Shown here: positions 1-8,612 of the stretch, one piece after another
Layout of the letters: every line of letters begins with the position of its first letter
Numbering within the stretch: position 1 is the first letter of the stretch
From: Terriglobia bacterium
GTDB lineage: Bacteria; Acidobacteriota; Terriglobia; UBA7540
NCBI GenBank assembly: GCA_035712365.1
Contig: DASTAW010000002.1
Span: 1-64,000 of the forward strand
DNA length: 64,000 bases
Direction of reading: 5' to 3'
Notes under the pieces: generated by a model
The model's input: the letters and a program-made list of their open reading frames with translations, nothing else
The model's database searches: none
Told to the model about the DNA's origin: nothing
Made by a program: the position numbers and the translations under genes

Positions 1-697
1 AGCCACGCAGGCCACCGGCTGAGACCCTACGAAGGCCCCATGCCTCGGCCGGAATCGGAAAAGCTCCAAAACATCCTCAACACCTCCTGTAATCGGTAAA
101 TTACGTCGCCGCCAAGCCAGTTGCCACACAGACTCTAAAGCTCCGACGTTCGTTGCGCCTCCATCCAGCCGGCTTCAGCCACTGAAGCGATCATCGGGAA
201 ATTCTACAGCACTGACCCGCCGCATACATTCCAAACTGCGGAACGTATGCCCGACCCGCCGCTCCTGACTTTTAGCCTCTCCCGCCGATTTTGCTTGACT
301 TTTGTAAGCTAGTATGGTAGCCTCGACGGTAAGGATGGAGAGCGCGCGGTCTGGCAAGACTTCTGCTAAGCCGGCTGTGGACAGCCCAGGCTCCTGTGGC
401 GTCAAAATATGGGACAAAAAAACACGTTTTTTCAAAAACAAAGCGGAGAAGTTGCTGAAAACACACAGGAATGGCAAAAAAACAAACCTGAACAAACCGG
501 AAAACAAAGCGGAGAACTTATTGAAAACAGGTTCCTGTGGAAAAAAGCAAACCGAAAACAAACCGGAAAACAAAGCGGGCCATGTTATTCAAAATAAAGA
601 ACAGGGAAAAGGCAAGCCAGAGAACAATTGAAACACATCCTACCCGTAAGGCTAGCCATCCGGCCCTGCGCCGCGCTCCAAACGGCGAAATTAACCA
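1..697. other. Gene-free left edge of the window
   Basis: I find no supportable gene in these 697 bases. Several ORFs are open on both strands, but none resembles a known family. The ORF at 314-631 (+) and the antisense ORFs at 175-573 and 272-466 only read through the A-rich tandem repeat listed separately. Bases 1-360 are ordinary G+C-rich sequence in which I see no promoter, RNA gene or protein remnant. Confidence 0.6.
436..600. repeat. Degenerate tandem repeat, exact 66-bp period
   Basis: The core AAACAAAGCGG occurs at 436-446, 502-512 and 568-578, exactly 66 bases apart each time. Copies 2 and 3 share the longer string AACCGGAAAACAAAGCGG. The intervening sequence is also related between copies: both intervals carry an A-rich stretch ending in AACAAACCGG. 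The period is 22 codons, so the plus frame starting at 314 reads a repeated Asn-Lys-Ala-(Glu/Gly) motif and the minus frame reads a Phe/Leu-rich repeat. The plus strand is strongly A-rich, unlike its surroundings. Because the intervals are alike as well as the cores, this is not a CRISPR array. Function unknown. Confidence 0.75.
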
Positions 698-1498
698 ATG
701 ACCAAAGCCTCCGATCGCGCGACGCCCCCGATAAAACATTTGTGGGGGCTCTTCGTAGCTGAATTTATCGGCACCGCATTGCTCGTCGCGGTGGGCGTTT
801 CCATCGTGATCCTCGATTTCGGGAAGGGAAGTCCGGTGGCTGCGCTTTTGCCTGATCCAGGTCTTCGAAGATTGCTGACAGGTTTCATGTTTGGAGTGAC
901 GGGCGCCGCCATCGCTGTCTCGCCTTTGGGAAAAGTCAGTGGCGCGCACATCAATCCGGTTGTGACCCTGGCTTTCTGGATGAAGCGAAAAATGAGCGGG
1001 CCGCATGCACTCGGATACGTGATTTCGCAGGTTGCCGGAGGAATTGCGGGCGCTCTGCCGCTGCTGGCCTGGGGACGCATAGGGGCCAGCGTCGAGTTCG
1101 GCGGGACGTTTCCGGGAAGCGGGTTTACGCTTTTCCAGGCCACGGCGGGGGAAGTCGTCACCACGTTGGGACTGATCGCCGGTTTGTTCCTGTTTCTCGG
1201 GCACCCGCAAATCCGTTGTTACACACCGCTGTTGTTTCCTTTCCTCTACGCGGTGATGGTTTATGTTGAAGCCCCGCTTTCTGGCACCAGCACCAACCCG
1301 GCCCGCAGCATCGGGCCGTCGCTTGTGGCAGGGGCCTGGAGCGGATGGTGGATCTACTGGGTTGGCCCAGCCCTGGGGACTTTCGTGGCGCTGGCGGCCG
1401 GGGAATTGTCCTGGTTGGGTCGCCTGGAAATTGAGGTGGCGAAAATTTATCACTTCGGACACGATCCACATGGCGTCTTTCATCGCTCCCGCTGGTAG
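698..1498 (+). CDS. MIP-family channel (aquaporin/glycerol-facilitator-like)
   Basis: A 266-residue integral membrane protein of the major intrinsic protein family, expected to pass water or small neutral solutes through the inner membrane. The two half-helix signatures are visible: GAHINPVVT (Asn-Pro-Val at residues 86-88) and GTSTNPARSIGPSL (Asn-Pro-Ala at 200-202, followed by the selectivity-filter Arg203). The first NPA box is therefore NPV. Hydrophobic segments at about 14-40, 58-75, 102-125, 152-168, 175-192 and 215-236 fit six helices. The 60-residue gap between the first box and the mid-protein helix and the roughly 30-residue C-terminal tail after the last helix are longer than in compact bacterial AqpZ. 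No clear ribosome-binding site precedes the ATG. Family assignment is firm; the substrate is not predictable. Confidence 0.85.
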   Translation: MTKASDRATPPIKHLWGLFVAEFIGTALLVAVGVSIVILDFGKGSPVAALLPDPGLRRLLTGFMFGVTGAAIAVSPLGKVSGAHINPVVTLAFWMKRKMSGPHALGYVISQVAGGIAGALPLLAWGRIGASVEFGGTFPGSGFTLFQATAGEVVTTLGLIAGLFLFLGHPQIRCYTPLLFPFLYAVMVYVEAPLSGTSTNPARSIGPSLVAGAWSGWWIYWVGPALGTFVALAAGELSWLGRLEIEVAKIYHFGHDPHGVFHRSRW

Positions 1499-1527
1499 CG
1501 GCACTGCTCAATATTTCTGACGTCAAT

Positions 1528-1585
1528 GGCGGCGGTCCCGCCGGGGCGGGGTCGCCACGTTGCTGCCTGAAGCCGCCGTTACATA
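1528..1585. repeat. REP-like G+C-rich element, copy 1
   Basis: The stretch contains CCCGCCGGGGCGGGG, then a CGCCA...GCCTGAAGCCGCCG segment ending in TTACAT. A closely related element lies at 61762-61820 in another intergenic region. Both sit between genes and both can form G+C-rich hairpins, which suggests a dispersed extragenic palindromic family. No transposase is nearby. Confidence 0.55.
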
Positions 1586-1718
1586 AGTTGCTTCTTGCCG
1601 TGTCAGCCCGTCGCGCATGGCTTTTGTTATACTCGAGTGCAGAATTGGTACCGGCTATGGATTTGGCCGCTTGCACGGCCCACAAGTTCTCTGATCTGCA
1701 ACGACTCGGTCAGTTGCC

Positions 1719-2150
1719 ATGATCCGAAAGAAGACTGCAATCCTGACGGTGTCCGGCATCGTGGCCGTCGTTCTCATCTCGGTGGCGGCTTACCGCCTTG
1801 GCGTGCGCCACGCCGCGAAACTCGACAACCGCGCCGGCAGTGCGGAGGGCACGCAAGGAGGATGCGTTGGAATTTCGCAGGCCGGCCTTCATACAGGAGA
1901 GAACACCTGCGTGGAAGGACGAGTGCTGCGTGTTTTCACCGCGCGTTCCGGCAGCACCTTTCTGGATTTTTGTCAGGACTACCGAAATTGCGGTTTTGGC
2001 AGCGTCATCTTTGCGTCGGACCGTTCCCGCTTTGGAAACCTGGGTTCGCTCGAAGGCAAAAGGGTTAAGATTGCAGGCGAGATCACAACTTACAATGGCC
2101 GGGCTGAAATCATTATTCATGATCCAGAGCAAATTCGCGTACGGGATTAG
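1719..2150 (+). CDS. Membrane-anchored small protein with OB-fold-like domain
   Basis: A 143-residue protein. Residues about 6-25 form one hydrophobic N-terminal segment (signal anchor or signal peptide), so the rest probably lies in the periplasm. Residues about 62-140 contain EGRVLRVFTARSG, then SLEGKRVKIAGEI and a GRAEIIIHDPEQI ending. That pattern resembles the small OB-fold domain seen in exported nuclease-associated and tRNA-anti-like proteins, where the final strand reads 'G..qi.v.dp.qi'. There are four cysteines in the exported part (GGCVGIS, ENTCVEG, FCQDY, NCGFG), which could form disulfides. It overlaps the 5' end of the following TPR gene by 32 nt, suggesting co-expression. The exact function is unknown. 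Confidence 0.6.
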   Translation: MIRKKTAILTVSGIVAVVLISVAAYRLGVRHAAKLDNRAGSAEGTQGGCVGISQAGLHTGENTCVEGRVLRVFTARSGSTFLDFCQDYRNCGFGSVIFASDRSRFGNLGSLEGKRVKIAGEITTYNGRAEIIIHDPEQIRVRD

Positions 2151-3618
2151 CGGCGGTCTGAGAGCTGCGCGGCGTCCGCACGGGCTGGTTTTTTCAGGCT
2201 GCTGCTGCGCAGCCCTGCTGCTCGCTGGCGTGGCAGTTTCCGGCACGATTTTAGGCGCCGGACAGAAACCGGAAAGCAGCGTGCGAGCGCCGCAACCCGC
2301 CGCCAAGGGGGCGCCATCGCAGGAGGCCATCGCACTCGTAAACGAGGGCAACGGATTGCTCGATCGCAATGACTTTGCGGGCGCGGAAGCCGACTACCAG
2401 AAAGCTCTCGAGACCTCTCCTGATTTGCCGGCCGCGCATCGGGGGCTAGGCCTCGCCTTGTGGCGCGAAGGAGCGCTTGCGCGGGCGTGGCAGGAACTGA
2501 GCACGGTGGCAAGGCTTGAACCCGACAACGGCCGGGCGCACTTTGAGCTTGGCCAGCTTGCCTGGGCAATCTACAGCGGACCTTCAGAGACGGTCGCAGC
2601 CACCGGCCTAACCGCGGGTGATTTCCGGTCGATGGCGTTAAGCCAGATTCAGAGGGCCTCCGCGCTTGCGCCGCACGACTTCAACATGCGCCTGGAACTT
2701 GCGGAAATCGAGCTTGAGGCTGGGAAGAAAAAAGAAGCCGAGGCCGATGCATTGGGATCAGTCGCGATTGCCTCCACCGCTGCGGAACGCTCGCAAGCGC
2801 ACGTGGCGCTTGCGCGCGCCTATTCCGCGACGGGCGATGAATTGCGATCTGAGACCGAGTTCAGGAAGGCCATTGAAGAAAACGCATCCAGCGGCGCCGC
2901 TTATCTCGGGCTGGGCCAGCTTTCTCTCTCGCAGAGTGACCCAGCCCAGGCGGAAAAGTATTTCAACCAGGCCATCCATGTCACCCCTGAACTTGGCGCC
3001 GCCTACGCTGCCCTCGCCAGGATTTATGTTACGGCCCGGCAGCTCGGGCAGGCCATGGGTTTGTTGAAGAAGGCGGTATCGCTTGATCCGGACGACTGGC
3101 AGAGCGAATTTGAACTTGGCAAGCTCCAGATGCGGTCAGGAGATGCGGCCGGCGCCAAAGAGCTGTTTACGAAGATCGTCGCGGCGCGGCCGGATTTCCT
3201 TCCGGCCGGCGAGCAACTTGCCTTAATGCGTCTTCGCCAGGGAGACGTGCAGGGGGCCATAGCGCAGGCCCAGGCGCTTGCGACACGCGATCCCGGGGCG
3301 GCGGAAGGCCACCGGGTGCTGGCATTGGCGTACTGGCGGGAGCGGCAAAACGATGCATCACTGGCGGAGTGCGCGCAGGCGCTGGCCGCTGATCCACACT
3401 CGACCTCCATGCAGGCGCTCGAGGCGTTCGTGCTTTGGCAGAGCAAGCGGCACGGGGAGGCGCGGCGGGTGCTGCATGAGGCGGCCACCAGAGACCCCGA
3501 AATCCTTTCGCCCGTGACGTTCTGCCGCGAAATCGTGTGCGGAAGTTCGGATGTTCTGCTGGTGGGCGCGTTTCTGCGGGACAATCGCTGGATTCTGAGG
3601 ACTCCGGCAGACCAGTAG
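2119..3618 (+). CDS. Exported tetratricopeptide-repeat protein
   Basis: The protein is almost wholly made of TPR-like helix pairs. From this start it has 499 residues. Residues about 20-45 form a hydrophobic segment with three adjacent cysteines (SGCCCAALLLAG), a signal peptide or membrane anchor. After a Pro/Ala linker come about ten repeats, for example ALVNEGNGLLDRNDFAGAEA and AAYLGLGQLSLSQSDPAQAE. TPR proteins scaffold protein complexes; no enzyme domain is present. The reading frame stays open upstream to 1798, but that part overlaps the preceding gene and looks non-coding, so I chose ATG 2119; ATG 2095 is possible. Neither has a good ribosome-binding site, so translation may depend on coupling to the overlapping upstream gene. 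Confidence 0.75.
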   Translation: MIQSKFAYGISGGLRAARRPHGLVFSGCCCAALLLAGVAVSGTILGAGQKPESSVRAPQPAAKGAPSQEAIALVNEGNGLLDRNDFAGAEADYQKALETSPDLPAAHRGLGLALWREGALARAWQELSTVARLEPDNGRAHFELGQLAWAIYSGPSETVAATGLTAGDFRSMALSQIQRASALAPHDFNMRLELAEIELEAGKKKEAEADALGSVAIASTAAERSQAHVALARAYSATGDELRSETEFRKAIEENASSGAAYLGLGQLSLSQSDPAQAEKYFNQAIHVTPELGAAYAALARIYVTARQLGQAMGLLKKAVSLDPDDWQSEFELGKLQMRSGDAAGAKELFTKIVAARPDFLPAGEQLALMRLRQGDVQGAIAQAQALATRDPGAAEGHRVLALAYWRERQNDASLAECAQALAADPHSTSMQALEAFVLWQSKRHGEARRVLHEAATRDPEILSPVTFCREIVCGSSDVLLVGAFLRDNRWILRTPADQ

Positions 3619-4012
3619 CCGCCAGTTGTCCAACGGGGTGAGGACCGGACCCTCGGGGTTAATTTCAGGAAAAGTCGATCAATGTTTGGGGGTCAGTCGG
3701 TATCGCTCAAACGGCGGTGTCCTGTGCGGTTTGAGACCAGATGATCGGTGGTAACTTGGCTCGATTTGTGGCACGGGCGTCTCGCTCGGGCTTCGGACAA
3801 AAAAGCACAGTCAGGATGGCCCGTGCCACAAAATGGGGAGCAAACTGCGCCACCACCAGATAGTCCGGGTGTTTGACAAACGTACAGGCACGCTGATACA
3901 TTCAAGCCAATGCGACAAAGGGAACCTTTCTCCGACCGGCATTTCCCACTGAAGAAACAACTCTGTGCCTGTCTCTGTGGTAGCCACCCTTCTGTCGACA
4001 TGCGAGGTGTCT
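3619..4012. other. Intergenic region with a perfect inverted repeat, upstream of the cold-shock gene
   Basis: This 394-bp stretch holds no supportable gene; the short ORFs on the minus strand are not family-like. It contains the 14-bp inverted repeat described separately. The last 100 or so bases are the leader of the cold-shock gene at 4013. Confidence 0.55.
3765..3832. repeat. Perfect 14-bp inverted repeat, 40-nt spacer
   Basis: TTTGTGGCACGGGC at 3765-3778 is the exact reverse complement of GCCCGTGCCACAAA at 3819-3832. The 40-base spacer encodes nothing recognisable. It could be a dispersed non-autonomous element, or a hairpin downstream of the TPR gene; there is no U-tract to support a classical terminator. 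Confidence 0.7.
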
Positions 4013-4213
4013 ATGCAAGGAACAATCAAGCGCGTGGTTCGCGACCGCGGATTTGGATTCATCCGGTCGGCTGAAGGGCGTGAGGTTTTTTTTCACCGCA
4101 GCAGCCTTCAGGGACTTAACTTCGATACGTTGAAGGAAGGTGATACGGTGGAGTTTGAGATCGAGGACGGCCCCAAGGGTCCCAGGGCTGCTTCGGTCCG
4201 GGCCGCGGAATAG
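4013..4213 (+). CDS. Cold-shock-domain protein (CspA family)
   Basis: A 66-residue single cold-shock domain, the usual CspA length. RNP1 is visible as DRGFGFIRS and RNP2 as EVFFHRSSL, the aromatic strands that stack on single-stranded nucleic acid. The family acts as RNA chaperones in the cytoplasm. I start at ATG 4013 (MQGTIKRVV), which matches the family's N-terminus and follows a GAGGTG ribosome-binding site; an upstream ATG at 3965 would add 16 unrelated residues. It is monocistronic, convergent with the GH78 gene. The roughly 100-nt leader could hold cold-responsive structure, as in other csp genes, but I cannot demonstrate that. Confidence 0.9.
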   Translation: MQGTIKRVVRDRGFGFIRSAEGREVFFHRSSLQGLNFDTLKEGDTVEFEIEDGPKGPRAASVRAAE

Positions 4214-4328
4214 GGCGCTCGCTCCTTGCAGTTTCCAAGCAATGGAAATCTGGAACAACGCGGACGGACCGTTTGAAGCCGCGACCTTGCAGGGAAGGGT
4301 CCTCCGTCATCCGAGGTGATTGCGGCGG

Positions 4329-6710
4329 CTACCTTGAAACCTGCACGTGCTGTTCGCCCGCGTGCAGTTCCAGCTTTTGTCCTCCCCACGCAAGCCAGCC
4401 TGTAGTGCCCTGAGGCAGCGTGATATCAGCGGCCAGGAGGTCATCGTGCCGGTCGTATTTCACCACGATGCTGCCTTGAGGGACGGGGACCGTGGCCGAA
4501 AGATGATCGAGCGTCCCCAGGTGCGGCTGGATCAAAACCTTGTTGAAGCCCGGCGCGGCGGGTCCTATTCCTGCCACCGTGTTGAGGAAGTCGAAGTTCG
4601 GATGGGCGCTCCAGGCGTGGCAGTCGGACCGCACGGGTTCGGGTTCCTCTGCCCAGGTGGTCAGGCCAAGATCGAGCATCTGCCGCCAGGGCCCAAGCAG
4701 GTTGAGATAATCATTGCCCAGCCCAACTTTCTTAAGGGCGCGGAACAGATAGAACCGAAAGTAGTATGAGCACTGGGCGAGTGTAGAATCCGTCAAAACC
4801 TTCTGCATGACGCCTTTCTGTTGCTGCTCGGGGATGGCGTTGGCAAGGACGCCCAGGATGCTGGCATGCTGGCTGAAGCTCTGGCGCGCGGGAGTGTCCG
4901 CCAGCAGGCGGCGTGCCGGATCCCAGCACTTGTCGTAAACGGCGCGTGCAATTTTTGCCGCCATAGCGCGGTCCTGTTCCGCGAAGTTCTTGTTGCCGAT
5001 ACTCGATTCCAGGTCGGCGGCGTCTTGGAGGGCCGCGACAAATTGCAGCGTCAGGATTGAAGATTGCCCGTCCGCTTCTTCCGGAGGCACGCCATCTTTG
5101 AACTGCGGAGTCCAGTCAACAAAGTTCCACCATTCGAGCCGTCCCAGCAGGCCGGACGGACCCATCCGGCGTTCAAACCAGCCGAGGACGTCCCTCATGC
5201 CGGGAAGGTACTGCTGGAGAAATGCCGTATCGCCGTGATACCACCAAAGGTCATGCATCATGCCGATCCAGAAGAGAGAAAACGGCGGAATGAACTGCGG
5301 CAGACGCGATGGGTAGCGGCTTTGCGTGATGCCTTCAGGAATGCGCGACTCGTTCAGCAGTTCGATGGCATTCTTCGCCAGACGGTCGTCACCCGTCATG
5401 TAGAGCGATATCAATATCTGGATTCGCGTGTCACCGCCGTACTGCAATCGTTCATAGTACGGGCAGTCCATATAGGTTGTGTGGGCGCAAAGCCGCGCAG
5501 TGCGCCAGCCGACCTCCCACATCTTCTGGAGGGTTGGGTCTCCGCTGTCAAAGCTGGCCTCGACGGTGAAGGGGTAGGCGGTGAAAATCCCGCGAAGGTC
5601 ATCGAGCGTGAGCGGTTCGTCGCCGGTCCTTATCGCGAGCTGCAGGTAACGGTAAGTGCGCCACCAGAGTGTCCGGAACATTCGCTGCTGGCCGCCATCG
5701 GGAAGAAACTGGTCCTGCATCCCCAGCATCTTCTTGCCCTGGATGTCGTTCCGGTTTCCCTTGTCGCGGCCTTTCCACAACGCCTCCGCATAGGTCAGCG
5801 TGATCACCGAGCCCTTTCCGCCACTGACCACGAGTTCCGGATAGGCGGTTGTTTCAAAGCTCTGGTCGAAAAGCACCGTGGTGGTTGTGTTGGCCGGGAC
5901 CGTCACCGGCGAACCTCCTTGCAGAAAGGCGTCCGGGACCTCGACGCCCTGCGACCTCCTCACGCTGGCCAGACGCTGAAGTCTCTGTTCCATCATGGGG
6001 ATGGTGCGCGGCACCAGCATCCACGGCGAGTGGCTGTCCTGAATTCCGCGTGGCCCTCCTTCGACGAGCATTTCCGCCGGTTTCCAGCTCGAATCGTCAA
6101 ATCCCACATCCTGCCATCCCCAGGGAACGCGGGATGCGTCAACGCGAATCCCCGGACCCACCACCATATAGAAGGGAATTGTCTTGCGGTCGATAGGGAT
6201 CATCCGGACAGCCTGACTCTCCAGAACCTTCCAGCTTGCGTTTGTATTGACCTCTGCTTCCTGAGCGGTGTCGCCCTGCACGATCAATCCCGTCTCATGG
6301 CTCATCTGAGCCATGGGGGCGAGTTCGGCAAAGTTCCAGACGATGGCGGCGATAGTGTTATGTCCGGTCTGGAGGTGGCTGGCGATGTCGAGCGTTTCGT
6401 ACCGCCAATGGAACAGGTCGCCTCGCGCCGGGCCTGTGGAGACTCGCGTACTGTTTACAAAAAGCTGGTAATGGTTGTCGGCGCTCACGTGAATGACAAA
6501 ATGCTCCGGCTTGCTCGAAAGCGAGAACTCTTTTCGGAAATAATAGACCCCAAACTCGCGATGCGGGCTGCCGGGACACGCAATCCATTGGGCTGTCCAG
6601 TGCTGATGGAGGATGGCAGGGTTTGACTCGCCGGAACTGGAACTCATGGAAGGGAACGTGCTCAGAAAGAGTGCAACAAAAATCAATGCTCGAGTACGGC
6701 TCGCGCTCAT
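4329..6710 (-). CDS. Secreted GH78-like alpha-L-rhamnosidase
   Basis: Predicted to hydrolyse terminal alpha-L-rhamnose from plant or microbial glycans. From the start chosen the protein has 793 residues: a signal peptide (about 1-25), an N-terminal beta-sandwich with WTAQWIACPG and FRKEFSLS typical of rhamnosidases, a carbohydrate-binding-like region, then an (alpha/alpha)6 catalytic barrel with the hallmark MDCPYYERLQYGGDTRIQ (about residue 415). The acidic residues of that motif include the expected general acid. The C-terminal beta-domain ends in HLGTLDHLSATVPVPQG, also a family signature. The ATG at 6710 has AGGAG 6-7 nt upstream, favouring it over ATG 6752. The gene stands alone. The 520-residue ORF on the opposite strand is a shadow. 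Confidence 0.85.
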   Translation of the reverse strand: MSASRTRALIFVALFLSTFPSMSSSSGESNPAILHQHWTAQWIACPGSPHREFGVYYFRKEFSLSSKPEHFVIHVSADNHYQLFVNSTRVSTGPARGDLFHWRYETLDIASHLQTGHNTIAAIVWNFAELAPMAQMSHETGLIVQGDTAQEAEVNTNASWKVLESQAVRMIPIDRKTIPFYMVVGPGIRVDASRVPWGWQDVGFDDSSWKPAEMLVEGGPRGIQDSHSPWMLVPRTIPMMEQRLQRLASVRRSQGVEVPDAFLQGGSPVTVPANTTTTVLFDQSFETTAYPELVVSGGKGSVITLTYAEALWKGRDKGNRNDIQGKKMLGMQDQFLPDGGQQRMFRTLWWRTYRYLQLAIRTGDEPLTLDDLRGIFTAYPFTVEASFDSGDPTLQKMWEVGWRTARLCAHTTYMDCPYYERLQYGGDTRIQILISLYMTGDDRLAKNAIELLNESRIPEGITQSRYPSRLPQFIPPFSLFWIGMMHDLWWYHGDTAFLQQYLPGMRDVLGWFERRMGPSGLLGRLEWWNFVDWTPQFKDGVPPEEADGQSSILTLQFVAALQDAADLESSIGNKNFAEQDRAMAAKIARAVYDKCWDPARRLLADTPARQSFSQHASILGVLANAIPEQQQKGVMQKVLTDSTLAQCSYYFRFYLFRALKKVGLGNDYLNLLGPWRQMLDLGLTTWAEEPEPVRSDCHAWSAHPNFDFLNTVAGIGPAAPGFNKVLIQPHLGTLDHLSATVPVPQGSIVVKYDRHDDLLAADITLPQGTTGWLAWGGQKLELHAGEQHVQVSR

Positions 6711-7010
6711 GACGGGAATCTCCTGAAGCTTGAGTCTTGCCGCGCACTGCAACTGGCATTACGACGGATGCTGAATCAGTTCAAGGCGGCGATTATGGCT
6801 ATTTCACGTCTGGAAGTCAAAGGAGAAAGCCCGAATGTGCGCGGGGCAGTTTGAGCCGGGAAGAGTGCAGGGGAGAGGGGTAATGAGGTTGAACAGATCG
6901 GGCGAAAGCAATCTATCGACGAGGTATCAACTGGAACGACGGCGGGAAACGTGCGGGCACACAAGCTGGAAGGAGTCGAGATGGCTGTCATCCGGCGCCA
7001 GCCATTCTGC

Positions 7011-7985
7011 TCATCGTCCCTGAAGCTGATTATTATTCATGTGGTCGCTTAATTCTGTTGGAACGGCGAGTGTTCCTGAAACTTCTCCTCTTCCAATCTG
7101 TGAAACAATCAGCCGAAGAGGGTACTTGCTCCGTGAAGTGTAGAACTGCACGATTTCATTGAGGGCGCGGTCTTTCAACACAACGGACTTGTCATCCACC
7201 ATCATGCGAACGGTGTAGTGCTGCTCTCTGACGCTGGTGGATTCCAGCTCCATTGGGATTGGGCCGATACGATGGAGACCCGCTCCCTTTGAGAGCGTGA
7301 AGGAGACATCGGACGCTTGCACCCTTTCCAGAAGGTAGTTAACGCCATTCTGCGTCTGCTGGATGGCTGAGCGCTGCGTATCGAGTTCGCCCACGACGTT
7401 GCCCAGGCGGTCGGTTGCTGCACGCCATTCATCATGGCTGGCTGCGAGGTTTCCCTGTATCGCATTCAGCTCTTTAGTGGGGACCGTCTGGCCGTTGGTA
7501 GCCGGTGCTTTGGTTGCAAGCTCTGGCGCCTTCACCGAAGCGGGCGCCGTGGCAGCAAGCTTTGTCGATATCGATCGACTGCTTGTGGAATGACTTGGAT
7601 CGCTGGCAGGCGTTTCGCCGCGAAGGCGAGCACCAGGCCGCGCCAAAGATGCAGCCAGCAGACTGCTCTGGCCGGGGGCCGCTTTGGCGGTGGTCGTGCC
7701 GGGCGTTCGTCTGCCGGGCGCCGCGTGCCTTCGCCTTTCAAGTTCGTTCACGCGGTCCTGCATCGACTTCAGTCTGGTCTGGAGCTCCGCGATTCGGGCT
7801 TTGTCGGCGGCGTCTGAAGGGCCTTTGCCGCCAGCCTTCACGTACCGGTAGGTGGCAAAAGCCGACAGTGCGGCAACGAGCAATAGCACCAAGCCTCCTG
7901 GCAGCGGAGATCTCGACAGAGGAGGTTTCGGCTCAACCTTTTTAACGAACACCTGCCTGTCAAATACTGGACCGCCCATGCTCAA
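7011..7985 (-). CDS. Membrane-anchored coiled-coil protein of unknown function
   Basis: A 324-residue protein with a cytoplasmic N-terminus, one transmembrane helix (about residues 29-46), a coiled coil (about 60-90, ARIAELQTRLKSMQDRV), a low-complexity Ala/Thr/Pro linker (about 95-170), a second helical stretch (about 175-225) and a C-terminal beta-rich domain of about 90 residues. I recognise no family. Its ATG follows GGGAG at good spacing, and it lies 9 nt after the PEGA protein gene, so the two are an operon. By context it may act at the envelope with that partner, but no function can be assigned. Confidence 0.7.
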   Translation of the reverse strand: MSMGGPVFDRQVFVKKVEPKPPLSRSPLPGGLVLLLVAALSAFATYRYVKAGGKGPSDAADKARIAELQTRLKSMQDRVNELERRRHAAPGRRTPGTTTAKAAPGQSSLLAASLARPGARLRGETPASDPSHSTSSRSISTKLAATAPASVKAPELATKAPATNGQTVPTKELNAIQGNLAASHDEWRAATDRLGNVVGELDTQRSAIQQTQNGVNYLLERVQASDVSFTLSKGAGLHRIGPIPMELESTSVREQHYTVRMMVDDKSVVLKDRALNEIVQFYTSRSKYPLRLIVSQIGRGEVSGTLAVPTELSDHMNNNQLQGR

Positions 7986-7994
7986 CTCCCTGCT

Positions 7995-8612
7995 TTAGTG
8001 CAGCCCAATCTTCACGGTAGTCGGATAAAGCTGTTTGAGAGGCAGCAGGAACTCTCTTGTCTCGTTCGGCAGGAGATCAATCTCCTGCTCTGCATGGTCC
8101 ATCCGTGGTCCGTTCATCGCCACGTCATATTGACCAGGAGGCAGGACCAGCAGAATCGGTGTTTTGCCCACTGGTTTGCCATCAATCTTCACGTCGGCAT
8201 GGGTTGGTGTCGAACGGAGCATGAGCTTGGCCGCGTTCTTGCCGGCCTGTTTCTCCAGCACTTTTCGGTTTTCCGCCACCGAGCCCTGCTTCATGGAGTC
8301 GAATATATACTTCGGGTTTGCGCCGTCGGTCCGGATTGGTTGGCTCATGATGACCGACGATTTGTCGCCGCCGTTCGCGGTCAGGTCAGGAACTGCCACC
8401 TTGTTCATCATGTTGCTCCTGCTGATGCTGCCGGCAATACCTGAAGTTGCACCGCCGTATTCCGCCGCAGCCTGTGCGTAGAGACAGCTACTTGCCAGAA
8501 CCAAGAGCAGTGATAATTCGATTGCGTGCCAAAGCGGCATCGACACGGATCGCAAAAAGTTGGGCAGCCGCATTGGTTCGGGGTGCTGAAGTCTGCTGTG
8601 GAGTGGGGTCAT
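7995..8612 (-). CDS. PEGA-domain envelope protein
   Basis: Roughly 205 residues. A signal peptide (LSLLLVLASSCLYAQA) is followed by an unremarkable region with KVAVPDLTANGGDKSSV, and then a PEGA domain near residues 135-195: ADVKIDGKPVGKTPILLVL and LPPGQYDVAMNG. PEGA domains are small extracytoplasmic beta-sandwiches, common in Acidobacteria and usually attached to envelope or signalling proteins. Two ATGs lie six bases apart (8618 and 8612); GGAAAGGA is spaced correctly for 8612. First gene of a two-gene operon with the coiled-coil membrane protein. Confidence 0.75.
   Translation of the reverse strand: MTPLHSRLQHPEPMRLPNFLRSVSMPLWHAIELSLLLVLASSCLYAQAAAEYGGATSGIAGSISRSNMMNKVAVPDLTANGGDKSSVIMSQPIRTDGANPKYIFDSMKQGSVAENRKVLEKQAGKNAAKLMLRSTPTHADVKIDGKPVGKTPILLVLPPGQYDVAMNGPRMDHAEQEIDLLPNETREFLLPLKQLYPTTVKIGLH

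Noticed and set aside
436-600. Possible CRISPR array
   Set aside because: The intervals between cores are themselves similar, so there are no unique spacers, and no cas genes are present.
518-1504. 328-residue ORF on the minus strand
   Set aside because: Antisense to the aquaporin gene; Arg/Pro-rich, no family pattern, explained by G+C-rich third positions of the real gene.
1798-2118. N-terminal extension of the TPR protein
   Set aside because: Overlaps the preceding OB-fold-like gene in another frame and has no domain; the signal-like segment comes after 2119.
5064-6626. 520-residue ORF on the plus strand
   Set aside because: Opposite the GH78 gene, with shadow-type composition and no recognisable domain.
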